From contig CAZUGV010000001.1 of the NCBI GenBank assembly GCA_964620425.1, positions 124,001 through 188,000 on the forward strand: a stretch of 64,000 nt of DNA, read 5' to 3'. A program made the position numbers and the translations under genes. Each line of letters opens with the position of its first letter. Position 1 is the stretch's first letter. Under the pieces are notes generated by a model. That model had not been told where the DNA came from, did no database searches, and saw only the letters and a list, made by a program, of their open reading frames with translations. Shown here one piece after another: positions 23,016-30,095 of this stretch. Source of the stretch: DASXUG01 sp964620425 (GTDB lineage: Bacteria; Pseudomonadota; Gammaproteobacteria; Burkholderiales; Methylophilaceae).

Positions 23016-23345
23016 TCACTTGGCACTTTTAAATAACACCCCACATTTAGCCATAATCAGAAACACGGTCGGCCAGAATAAAGTGTTGACCACATCATGA
23101 ATACTGGCAGCTAACCGCCAATACCCTAGAATCACCATATCATCATGCCTATCTACAACCTCACCTAAGGTGGCTACCAGTAATACAGAGAACCATGGAA
23201 TAACAAACTTCAACGACTTGTTTAACAACACAGCCACACTCAAAAAAACAATCAACCCAACATACACATGCAATGCATCTTTAGATAACCCTGTGAGGTG
23301 CATAATCGCTAATTTAGTGGCTTGCGCTGTTGAAGTGGTCACCAT
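23016..23345 (-). CDS. Small hypothetical membrane protein
   Basis: The 109-aa protein has three hydrophobic segments: about 27-45 (HVYVGLIVFLSVAVLL), about 48-63 (FVIPWFSVLLVATLG) and about 83-101 (DVVNTLFWPTVFLIMA). An acidic/basic motif EVVDRHDD lies between the second and third segments. The N-terminal LTGLSKDALHVYVGL resembles small membrane proteins I associate with mobile DNA, but I cannot name a family. It is alone on the minus strand. An effector or immunity role is possible but unsupported. Confidence 0.6.
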   Translation of the reverse strand: MVTTSTAQATKLAIMHLTGLSKDALHVYVGLIVFLSVAVLLNKSLKFVIPWFSVLLVATLGEVVDRHDDMVILGYWRLAASIHDVVNTLFWPTVFLIMAKCGVLFKSAK

Positions 23346-23535
23346 GGGTAATGCCTGTTGATCTCAAATATGGGAACCTGATTTTATCATTACCCAATCT
23401 GTTTTTATTGAACTAGGTACTCTACCCACATAATCTGTGGATAACTCTGTGGGCGCGATGGGCGTAGATCAACTAACTAGTTAGTTTGAATATTAAATCA
23501 AGATTAGGTCAATATTTAAGCTAAAAACAACACAG
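23346..23535. other. Intergenic region with a DnaA-box match and a 16-bp palindrome
   Basis: TGTGGATAA at 23436-23444 is a perfect match (opposite strand) to the DnaA box TTATCCACA. It lies inside a CCCACA...TGTGGG inverted repeat (23425-23430 and 23448-23453). A perfect 16-bp palindrome, AACTAACTAGTTAGTT, is at 23471-23486. No gene is seen. A single DnaA box does not define an origin. Confidence 0.45.
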
Positions 23536-23829
23536 TCACTCGCTTGCTTTCACCTTAGATTTAATACGATCTAGTAAATTCTCATCCACTAAATCTGACA
23601 ATGGCACACCCAGTGCTTCAGACAGCTTACCCATATTATCCAGTGACACATTACGCATACTAGTTTCAATGCCACTCAAATAGGCTCGGCTCATGCCTGC
23701 TTTATCCGCCAGTGCTTCCTGAGATAACTCAAAAATGCTGCGATAGGTTTTTATATTCTTAGCGAATGTCTTGCGGTAAGTGTGATTGGGTGCTGTTTTT
23801 ATGTGACAAGCTTCGCGCAAAATCATCAC
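23536..23829 (-). CDS. XRE-family transcriptional regulator
   Basis: The 97-aa protein has a classical helix-turn-helix domain at about 22-80: KNIKTYRSIFELSQEALADKAGMSRAYLSGIE, followed by SLDNMGKLSEALGVPLSDLV. This is the HTH_3/Cro-C1 fold of phage- and plasmid-type repressors. ATG at 23829 or 23826 can serve as start. It is divergent from the zinc-ribbon gene at 23995. The intervening 165 bp hold two strong dyads that it probably binds, repressing itself and its neighbour (inference). Confidence 0.87.
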   Translation of the reverse strand: MMILREACHIKTAPNHTYRKTFAKNIKTYRSIFELSQEALADKAGMSRAYLSGIETSMRNVSLDNMGKLSEALGVPLSDLVDENLLDRIKSKVKASE

Positions 23830-23849
23830 TTAAACCACACTCTATCGTG

Positions 23850-23864
23850 AGTGTACGGTACACT
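23850..23864. promoter_or_regulatory. Operator-like dyad 1
   Basis: AGTGTAC-G-GTACACT is a perfect 7-bp inverted repeat around one central base, located 21 bp upstream of the XRE start. Size, symmetry and position fit a Cro/C1-type operator. Confidence 0.6.
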
Positions 23865-23869
23865 ATAAG

Positions 23870-23891
23870 TATCATTTAACGGTAAATGATA
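23870..23891. promoter_or_regulatory. Operator-like dyad 2
   Basis: TATCATTTA-ACGG-TAAATGATA is a perfect 9-bp inverted repeat with a 4-bp spacer, 5 bp beyond dyad 1 in the divergent gap. Its sequence differs from dyad 1, so it may be a second regulator's site or a promoter-overlapping element. Confidence 0.6.
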
Positions 23892-23994
23892 TACATTTTG
23901 ATACTAAGTGATATGAGAGGAGCAGTGAATTGAAACAAACTCAAATAACCAGCATAACCGAACGATCAGCATCATTACGCAAGGAGACATTGGT

Positions 23995-24567
23995 ATGGCG
24001 CTAATTAAATGTCATGAATGTGGCAAAAAAGTCAGCACAGAAGCCACCGTCTGTCCAGCCTGTGGTGCAGCCGTTAAAATACCAGAGCCTAAGCAAGTAG
24101 GAGCCTCTAGAAACCGAATAGTGAAATGGGTATTAGTGATAGTTGCCCTATATGCATTAGGCGGGATCATTAAAGCAGTCATGGAAGCTTCTAAATCACC
24201 AGAAGAACTAAAACAAGATGCCGAATCTAATCAGGCAGCTCAACTTAAAAAAGCAGAACATGATAAACAAGCAGTGATCAGTATGCGTCGGGCAAAAATT
24301 GCTGCCATTGCTGCACAAACTATTCAACAAGCTGCACGTAACCCTGCCAGTGTAATTTGGGAAGGTATATTAGCTAATGATGATGCCAGTGTAGTGTGTA
24401 TAGAGATGCGCGCTCAGAATGGCTTTGGTGGAATGAATATAGAATCGATGGCTGTGATCAATGGTGAAATTAAAACTAGTGATACCGCATGGAATAAGAA
24501 CTGTGCTAATAAAACATTGTTCGATGTCAAGTCAGAGGTAATCAATTTACTTAAAATAGCTAACTAA
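23995..24567 (+). CDS. Zinc-ribbon, single-pass membrane protein
   Basis: The 190-aa protein begins with a zinc ribbon MALIKCHECGKKVSTEATVC (CxxC...CxxC, completed by PACG; residues 6-24). One transmembrane helix (about 43-62, IVKWVLVIVALYALGGIIKAV), a charged, coiled-coil-like stretch (70-105) and a globular C-terminal domain with NPASVIWEGILANDDASVVC follow. AAGGAGA lies 7-8 bases before the ATG at 23995. Function is unknown. It is divergent from the XRE regulator and its stop codon lies 8 bp before the IS3 left end. Similar zinc-ribbon membrane proteins occur in mobile islands. Confidence 0.75.
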   Translation: MALIKCHECGKKVSTEATVCPACGAAVKIPEPKQVGASRNRIVKWVLVIVALYALGGIIKAVMEASKSPEELKQDAESNQAAQLKKAEHDKQAVISMRRAKIAAIAAQTIQQAARNPASVIWEGILANDDASVVCIEMRAQNGFGGMNIESMAVINGEIKTSDTAWNKNCANKTLFDVKSEVINLLKIAN

Positions 24568-24580
24568 ATAGAAGGTGGAC

Positions 24581-25450
24581 CTAGTCAATTAAATGAACAT
24601 GCTTCCCCTCGATGCTGTTGTAGTACTCTGCTTCATAATCAACTGGGCTAAGCCAGCCATTATTTGAATGTCTGTGTATACGATTATAGTAACATTCAAT
24701 ATATTCAAATATGGAGTGTTGCGCCTCATCTCTTGTTAAAAAACGCTCACCATAGACTGCTTGTTTCTTTAATGTAGCATAGAAACTTTCTGCTACCGAA
24801 TTATCCCAACAATTACCTCGGCGACTCATACTTTGCGTTAGCTGATATCGCTTGATGAGTGAGCGGTAATCTTTTGAGGCGTATTGCACCGCTTGATCAG
24901 AATGCACCATCACCCCTTCTGGCTTACCACGTGTGAGTATTGCAGCTTGTAAAGCATCATATACCAACTGACGGTCAATCCGTGCGCTCATCTGCCAACC
25001 TACTACCTGACGGCTGTACAAATCCAGCAACACTGCAAGATACAACCAACCCTCATCGGTACGGATATAAGTAATATCCCCCACCCAAACTTGGTTGGGG
25101 CGGGTTACCTTAAATTGGCGGTTGAGCAAGTTGGGCGATGCGCCATACTTGTGATTAGAGTCGGTTGTACATTTAAATTTTCGACAGCCTCTGGCACGTA
25201 GCCCTAACGTGCGCATCATGCGACCAACAGTACGCACACTCACGTTAAAGCCTTTTGCTTTAATCTCAGCAGTAATGCTAGGCGCGCCAGCACGTGCCTT
25301 GTGAGTTAGATAACAGGTGTTGACGGCTTCTTTAAATGCTAGCTTATATTGGTTAACTGGGCGACAAAGCCAAGAACGATAGCCGCTACGGCTAACAGCC
25401 AAGGCTTCACATAATGCCTTTATCTGGTATTGAGTAATGTGTTGTTGCAT
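24581..25450 (-). CDS. IS3-family transposase OrfB (DDE integrase)
   Basis: The 289-aa catalytic half contains an HTH_21-like N-terminus (HKARAGAPSITAEIKAKGFNVSVRTVGRMMR). An rve integrase core follows, with the DDE residues in WVGDITYI, HSDQAVQYAS and NSVAESFYATLKK. The usual HSDRGSQY motif reads HSDQAVQY here, but the aspartate is kept. Active transposase would be an OrfAB fusion made by -1 frameshifting at 25498-25504. The stop codon lies inside the left inverted repeat. The element appears intact. Confidence 0.92.
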   Translation of the reverse strand: MQQHITQYQIKALCEALAVSRSGYRSWLCRPVNQYKLAFKEAVNTCYLTHKARAGAPSITAEIKAKGFNVSVRTVGRMMRTLGLRARGCRKFKCTTDSNHKYGASPNLLNRQFKVTRPNQVWVGDITYIRTDEGWLYLAVLLDLYSRQVVGWQMSARIDRQLVYDALQAAILTRGKPEGVMVHSDQAVQYASKDYRSLIKRYQLTQSMSRRGNCWDNSVAESFYATLKKQAVYGERFLTRDEAQHSIFEYIECYYNRIHRHSNNGWLSPVDYEAEYYNSIEGKHVHLID

Positions 25451-25461
25451 AAACGTGTACT

Positions 25462-25749
25462 TTATCGACTTGGGTTGTTGATGAAGTACACGTGGGCCTT
25501 TTTTAGAATTTCGTTGACCTCAGTTAAGTGTGAGACCTGCTTTTCCAATTCGCGTATGCGTTGTTTGTCGCTACTCATTGATGCTGATTTAGTCACACCG
25601 ATACTTTTACGGTGTTGCCGTATCCAGTTATCTAATGTGGAGTACCCAACCCCTAATTGTTGGGCGATTGTAGCAATAGTCGATTCAGGATGACTTTGTA
25701 CGTATTGAATTGATTCTTGCTTGAATTGTGCGCTGTATCGTTTGGTCAT
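25462..25749 (-). CDS. IS3-family transposase OrfA (HTH protein)
   Basis: The 95-aa protein has the IS3 OrfA helix-turn-helix MTKRYSAQFKQESIQYVQSH followed by IATIAQQLGVGYSTLDNWIRQHR. A leucine-zipper helix IRELEKQVSHLTEVNEILKKA then allows multimerisation. It binds the IS ends. The frame ends just after an A6G slippery run, and a -1 shift continues into OrfB. GAGGAAATAGC before the ATG serves as ribosome binding site. Confidence 0.9.
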   Translation of the reverse strand: MTKRYSAQFKQESIQYVQSHPESTIATIAQQLGVGYSTLDNWIRQHRKSIGVTKSASMSSDKQRIRELEKQVSHLTEVNEILKKAHVYFINNPSR

Positions 25750-25816
25750 GCTATTTCCTCTAAAGTTAGATTAAATCTTTAGAGGGGTAGCTTGTCCACT
25801 TTTTTGACTAGGTCCA

Positions 25817-25890
25817 TCCCAAGAGCAACCGTTAATTAAGAATATGAATGATAATAAAGGAAAAATAATTTCAAATTTTTTAATTTTCAT
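25817..25890 (-). pseudogene. Lipoprotein gene cut by the IS3 element (5' fragment)
   Basis: The frame opens with ATG 25890 behind an AAGGTG ribosome binding site and encodes MKIKKFEIIFPLLSFIFLIN followed by GCSW. This is a lipoprotein signal peptide with the lipobox INGC (Cys22). After Trp24 it runs into the IS right end, which adds about 15 foreign residues. The rest of the gene is not on the other side of the IS, so it was deleted. The original function is unknown. Confidence 0.7.
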
Positions 25891-26409
25891 TTTGATCACC
25901 TTCAGCTCTTTTATCCAATTATCTTTAAATTTATTTAATTTGAACAGATTTAGCATTAACGCAAGTATGCATTGTTATTATTATGCAGCATTTTTTATGA
26001 GTTTTGCTTATAGGTGTAATTGCATTGACCTACTCTCCAGTTGCCATACCGTCCTAAGCTGATTTAATTCCCTGATAAGCGATATTAAATTCGCTGTTTG
26101 TTTTGAAGGCAAAAATTTTCAGATACTCAGAATAAGGCTTCTCGTCAGTACTTCTAGTGAGTAATCATATTAGATATTGATCTCATTTATTAGAAATACC
26201 CTGTAAAATTGCCTGATATAGGGAATTGGCAGGGGAAGAGTGGTTAGCTAGTGACTACAACCACCGCCAATATCATGTTTCAAGCTAATCCATGTTGTGT
26301 TAAAAGTTAATTAAAAGCAATAAGTTAATTAATTTTACTTTTCCATTTTTCGTGATGCTGTTGCTTGTAAGATCACAATGCCTCTAGTGAATACAAGGCA
26401 ATACGGAAG
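25891..26409. other. Gene-free stretch between the IS-cut lipoprotein and modC
   Basis: There is no complete gene. On the minus strand a 36-codon open stretch (26054-26164) lacks a start codon and ends in NIAYQGIKSA; it may be the decayed tail of a lost gene, but I cannot identify it. The region is AT-rich and is the likely right border zone of the accessory island. No clear terminator for modC was found. Confidence 0.35.
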
Positions 26410-27330
26410 CTACAACTTGATCACCATCGGGTTAAACGCTTTAGAAACCAACATCACGGCATCGCCTATCTTTAAACTTGCTGACTCTTCTGGCATAGCA
26501 ACCACGCGCACAATCTGATTACCCACCAGCACTGTTAAGGCATACATCACATCCATGGCCTCAATCAGCAATATTTCACCCGTAAATCGAAACTTGCCGC
26601 TGGTTTGCCCAGTACTAAATACGTCTGCAGGCGTACCTTGTTGCACTATTTTGCCTGATTCCATTACCAAGACGCGGCTAGCCATTTTATAAACCTCACC
26701 TACATCATGGCTCACCATAATAGTGGTAATGCTCATGCTGCGTTGTAGCATTAAGATTTCATCTTGCAAACGAGCGCGTATGGTGGCATCTAGGGCTGAA
26801 AGCGGCTCATCAAGCAACAACACTTCAGGCTCTGATGCCAATACCCGCGCCAAGGCAACGCGCTGCTTCTGCCCGCCTGACAGCGTTTCTGGCTTATGGT
26901 GTTGCAACTCGCCCAACGCCATCATTTCTAACAAATTTTCAACACGCTGTTTATTGAGGCGCTGACTCAAGGCGTTTGCGCCCTGACGCAAGGCAAACGT
27001 TAAATTTTCACGCACTGTCATATTGGGGAATAAAGCATAATCTTGAAACACATAGCCAACACGTCGATGCTGTGGGGCTAAATGAATACGCTGCTTGCTA
27101 TCAAACCAGACTTGATGTTTGCCTTGTATATGCGCAGTAATTTTACCTGTGACGGATTGGTCTAACCCCGCGACACAACGTAATAGCGTGGTTTTACCGA
27201 CACCAGAAGGCCCGTATAGCGCGACAAATTCGCCTGTTGCTACTTCTAATGAAACATCAAGGGCAAATGCCCCGATCACCCCTTGTAGTGGTTTGTGTAA
27301 TTCTGCGCTAATCATAGGGATAGCAGTCAT
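26410..27330 (-). CDS. modC: Molybdate ABC transporter ATP-binding protein
   Basis: ModC powers molybdate import. The 306-aa protein has Walker A GPSGVGKTTLLR (about 40-51), the Q-loop VFQDYALFPNMTV, the signature LSGGQKQRVALARVLASEPEVLLLDEP, and the H-loop TTIMVSHDVGEV. The C-terminal part (about 235-306) carries one TOBE/Mop-like domain that binds molybdate. E. coli ModC is about 50 residues longer. It overlaps modB by 4 bp (ATGA) as the last gene of the operon. Confidence 0.92.
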   Translation of the reverse strand: MTAIPMISAELHKPLQGVIGAFALDVSLEVATGEFVALYGPSGVGKTTLLRCVAGLDQSVTGKITAHIQGKHQVWFDSKQRIHLAPQHRRVGYVFQDYALFPNMTVRENLTFALRQGANALSQRLNKQRVENLLEMMALGELQHHKPETLSGGQKQRVALARVLASEPEVLLLDEPLSALDATIRARLQDEILMLQRSMSITTIMVSHDVGEVYKMASRVLVMESGKIVQQGTPADVFSTGQTSGKFRFTGEILLIEAMDVMYALTVLVGNQIVRVVAMPEESASLKIGDAVMLVSKAFNPMVIKL

Positions 27331-27992
27331 TTTCGTGCTTTACGATTCATAAAATACACAAACAACAGAATAATGAAAGAAAGCACAAAAAGTACGCCCG
27401 CATAAAAATTAGCTGCGGCATAGTTAAGTGACTCCACTTCATCGTAGATGGCGATGGAGGCGACTCTGGTTTCGTTGGGGAGATTACCGCCTATCATCAA
27501 CACCACACCAAACTCACCCACCGTATGCGCAAAGGCGAGTACAGTGCCAGAAAGCAAGGCTGGCTTGATATTGGGCAATAACACATAGAAAAAAGTCTGC
27601 CATTTCGACTTACCCAAACTATAAGCCGCTTCTGCCAATGATTTGGGTAGATTTTGAAAAGCCGCTTGCACAGGGTGAACCAAAAATGGAAAACTAAACA
27701 AGCAAGATGCCAGCACCAAGCCTTTAAAGCTAAAAGCCAAACGTAAACCCAAAGTGCGATCTAAAAATTGACCAAACCAATGTTCTGGACTAAATGCCAG
27801 TAACAAGTAAAAGCCTAATACAGAGGGGGGCAACACCAGTGGCATGCTCACCATCGCCTCTATAGCTGGCTTAATGCGAATACGCGTGTTCGCAAGCCAC
27901 CAAGCAAACGGCACACCTATCGCGAGCAAAATCGACGTTGTGACAGAAGCTAACTGAAATGTAAGCCACAAAGGCTGCATGTCATAGTGCAT
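27327..27992 (-). CDS. modB: Molybdate ABC transporter permease
   Basis: The 221-aa inner-membrane protein has about five membrane segments. The ABC permease EAA loop AEAAYSLGKSKWQTFFYVLLPN precedes LAFAHTVGEFGVVLMIGGNLPNETRV, a hallmark of ModB and CysT-type permeases. It starts at ATG 27992, overlapping the upstream TOBE gene by 11 bp; an ATG at 27980 is an alternative. It pairs with ModC and delivers molybdate bound by ModA. Confidence 0.93.
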   Translation of the reverse strand: MHYDMQPLWLTFQLASVTTSILLAIGVPFAWWLANTRIRIKPAIEAMVSMPLVLPPSVLGFYLLLAFSPEHWFGQFLDRTLGLRLAFSFKGLVLASCLFSFPFLVHPVQAAFQNLPKSLAEAAYSLGKSKWQTFFYVLLPNIKPALLSGTVLAFAHTVGEFGVVLMIGGNLPNETRVASIAIYDEVESLNYAAANFYAGVLFVLSFIILLFVYFMNRKARK

Positions 27993-28395
27993 CGGTTAAC
28001 GCCATCAATGCAATTTCGTTGGATTTCACCAACGCTTCTACTTGCTCACCAATCACCAATTGCAAGCGATTGACCCCTCTTGTCGTGATTACACTGGTTA
28101 TCGCTTGCCCGCCAAAATCTAGCTTGATAGCGCTCATGATGTCTCCAAGCTCAATCGCTTGAACCGTCACCCAAAAACGGTTACGAAGGCTTAATTCCCC
28201 CTGCAAGTTTTTTGCTAACGAAACTTCCGTTTCTTTAAACAATAACGCTACTGGATGCCCCACTCGCAAATAGCCTGCTGAATCGGGCGTTTCCAATAAG
28301 GTGGCGGTGAACATCACCTCCCCTACCGTTACATCAACCAATGACATATGTTGATTGTGTGCGATGGCAACAATTTTTCCGTTTAGCTTATTCAA
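27982..28395 (-). CDS. Di-TOBE (Mop-type) molybdate-binding protein
   Basis: The 137-aa protein has two TOBE/Mop modules, about 3-65 (LNGKIVAIAHNQHMSLVDVTV) and about 70-135 (RNRFWVTVQAIELGDIMSAIKL, then GEQVEALVKSNEIALMAL). Such proteins store molybdate in the cytoplasm or act as the sensor part of ModE without its DNA-binding domain. The frame opens with a rare TTG at 28395 that overlaps the modA stop as TTGA; the first TOBE domain needs this start. It sits between modA and modB, an unusual order. Confidence 0.82.
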   Translation of the reverse strand: MNKLNGKIVAIAHNQHMSLVDVTVGEVMFTATLLETPDSAGYLRVGHPVALLFKETEVSLAKNLQGELSLRNRFWVTVQAIELGDIMSAIKLDFGGQAITSVITTRGVNRLQLVIGEQVEALVKSNEIALMALTDAL

Positions 28396-29153
28396 GGCAA
28401 TTTATATCCATTTTTTACGAGAATTGCGCGTGCTTTTTCTGATTGTACAAAACCATAGAATTTTCGCGCTGCTTCACCATTAGTTTCTGAGCCATGCTTC
28501 AGAATCACAATGCCTTGTGCAATGGGGTCATAACTTTCTGGCGGCACTTCAATCCACTGCCCTTTACCTGCTGTCTCAGGTGCAACGACGATAGATTTTG
28601 CACTAAATCCCACATCAGCGGCTTTACTATCCACATATTGGCTCACTTGCGTAACACTCTCACCATAAACCAGTTTAGGTTCAATGACGGCGCGGACTTT
28701 GTAATATTCCATTGATTTCAACGCTTGCTTGCCAAATGGCGCGACTTTTGGGTTGGCAATCGCCACTTTCCACACGCTTGCATCAGCCAGCCCTGCTACA
28801 CCCTTGCTTAAGTCCACGCCTTTTTGCGTCCATAGCACCAGCAAACCATAGGCATAAGGCTTGGGTGGCGTTACCGCATAGCCATCTTTGTATAAGCCAT
28901 CAGGAAAATCCATATCTGCCGACATAAACACATCAAACGGTGCGCCATTGCGTACTTGTGTTGCAATTTTACCTGAAGCATTGAGCACGCTTTGTGTTTC
29001 TATCCCTGTCTCCTTTTTAAACTCGGCGGCTAAATCATCAAACACGTATTTCAAATTAGCCGCAATGGCTACCGTCAGCGGCTCTGCTTGTACCGCAGTT
29101 ACAAACAAACAAAAACTGATAACAGCAATTATTTTGATCCACACTTTAGTCAT
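28392..29153 (-). CDS. modA: Molybdate ABC transporter substrate-binding protein
   Basis: ModA is the periplasmic molybdate/tungstate-binding protein. The ATG at 29153 is chosen because AAGGAGAT lies 6-7 bases upstream; a longer TTG frame is less likely. A signal peptide (MTKVWIKIIAVISFCLFVTA, cleavage after AVQA) is followed by LTVAIAANLKYVFDDLAAEF, the oxyanion-binding start of ModA. DVFMSADMDFPDGLYKDGYA and the C-terminal region with QGIVILKHG come next. It is the first gene of the modA-TOBE-modB-modC operon. Molybdenum would serve enzymes such as nitrate reductase or formate dehydrogenase, none of which is in this window. Confidence 0.93.
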   Translation of the reverse strand: MTKVWIKIIAVISFCLFVTAVQAEPLTVAIAANLKYVFDDLAAEFKKETGIETQSVLNASGKIATQVRNGAPFDVFMSADMDFPDGLYKDGYAVTPPKPYAYGLLVLWTQKGVDLSKGVAGLADASVWKVAIANPKVAPFGKQALKSMEYYKVRAVIEPKLVYGESVTQVSQYVDSKAADVGFSAKSIVVAPETAGKGQWIEVPPESYDPIAQGIVILKHGSETNGEAARKFYGFVQSEKARAILVKNGYKLP

Positions 29154-29519
29154 TTCTATCTCCTTCAAATGTTAATGGCAACTGATTTGGCTTAGAATGA
29201 GACATGTAATCAAGCAATCATCACTGCAGTTTTGTTTAAAGGCTATTTTGCTGTTGTTAAGATGATTGAGTGGTGTACTTAATTTCGGGATTTATTTTTT
29301 GGTAAATTTTAGGGTAAAAGTTGTTAATTAACAAAAAATTAATGGGCTTTTATTTGGTGTATTCTTTAAAAAATCCACATAAAAATTGATATCTAAGAAT
29401 TTTAGTCGAAGTATGTAATGATTTAGAGCAATCAATCAAAGGAAAATCTAGGAGGAAATAATCCGACCACTTCAACCAATTAACGCATGATTGAAGTGGG
29501 GTTGTTCATGGATGACTAC
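29154..29519. other. Intergenic region upstream of modA and downstream of mscL
   Basis: These 366 AT-rich bp should include the modA promoter. A 9-bp perfect stem (CCACTTCAA at 29467-29475 with 29491-29499) just past the mscL stop may end mscL transcription, although no long U-tract follows on the minus strand. I saw no convincing ModE-type palindrome and no gene. Confidence 0.45.
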
Positions 29520-29942
29520 TTACTTTTTTAGTGCATCACGGATTTCACGCAACAATACAACATCTTCTGGCGTTGGTGCGGGCGCTGGGGCTGGCTCTGC
29601 TTTTTTCATGTTATTCATAATTCGAACCATTTGAAAAATGATAAACGCTAAAATTAAAAAATTGAGCACAATGGTCACAAAATTACCATACGCCAATAAA
29701 GGCACACCTGCTTTTTTAAGTTCTGCGAATGTTTGGGCAGTGCCTGCAGGTACGTCACCTAACACAATAAACATATTTGAAAAATCTAAACCGCCTACTA
29801 GCTTACCAACGATAGGCATAATGATATCGCCCACCAATGAGTCTACTATCTTACCGAAAGCCGCACCGATGATTACACCAACGGCTAGATCCATCACGTT
29901 ACCTTTCAAAGCAAACTCTTTAAACTCTGATGCCATACTCAT
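29520..29942 (-). CDS. mscL: Large-conductance mechanosensitive channel
   Basis: MscL opens under membrane tension to release solutes on hypo-osmotic shock. The 140-aa protein shows the N-terminal helix MSMASEFKEFALKGNVMDLA, TM1 VGVIIGAAFGKIVDSLVGDIIMP (about 20-43), the periplasmic loop, and TM2 FVTIVLNFLILAFIIFQMVR (about 88-107). A C-terminal bundle helix follows after an Ala/Pro-rich linker (PAPAPAPTPEDVVLLREI). AAGGGAG lies 6 bases before ATG 29942. It is monocistronic. Confidence 0.96.
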   Translation of the reverse strand: MSMASEFKEFALKGNVMDLAVGVIIGAAFGKIVDSLVGDIIMPIVGKLVGGLDFSNMFIVLGDVPAGTAQTFAELKKAGVPLLAYGNFVTIVLNFLILAFIIFQMVRIMNNMKKAEPAPAPAPTPEDVVLLREIRDALKK

Positions 29943-30095
29943 AGACTTCTCCCTTGATAGTATTATTAATTAAAGTTCAGACTGCCTTTGAAATGTAATG
30001 CGCAGATGAAGAGCTGTCAACCCTAGCAAATCACAACATCGTAAATTCAGGTTATTCAATATACAATGGTAGCTCATCTTTAAAAAACTTGATTT

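Larger units (their letters stand above)
24576..25816 (-). mobile_element. IS3-family insertion sequence (1241 bp)
   Basis: The terminal inverted repeats start TGGACCTAGTCAA at both ends and stay similar for about 35 bp. Between them lie orfA and orfB with a programmed -1 frameshift site (A6G on the minus strand, 25498-25504). The bases flanking the ends (AGG on the left, TCC on the right) do not form the 3-bp direct repeat expected for IS3, so the element has probably taken part in a deletion or rearrangement. It interrupts a lipoprotein gene on its right side. Confidence 0.88.

Noticed and set aside
26054..26164. 36-codon open stretch near the island's right side.
   Set aside because: There is no start codon, it is short and no family is recognised; kept only as a possible remnant.
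29154..29519. ModE operator upstream of modA.
   Set aside because: No match to the long TATAT-type palindrome of ModE could be found by eye.
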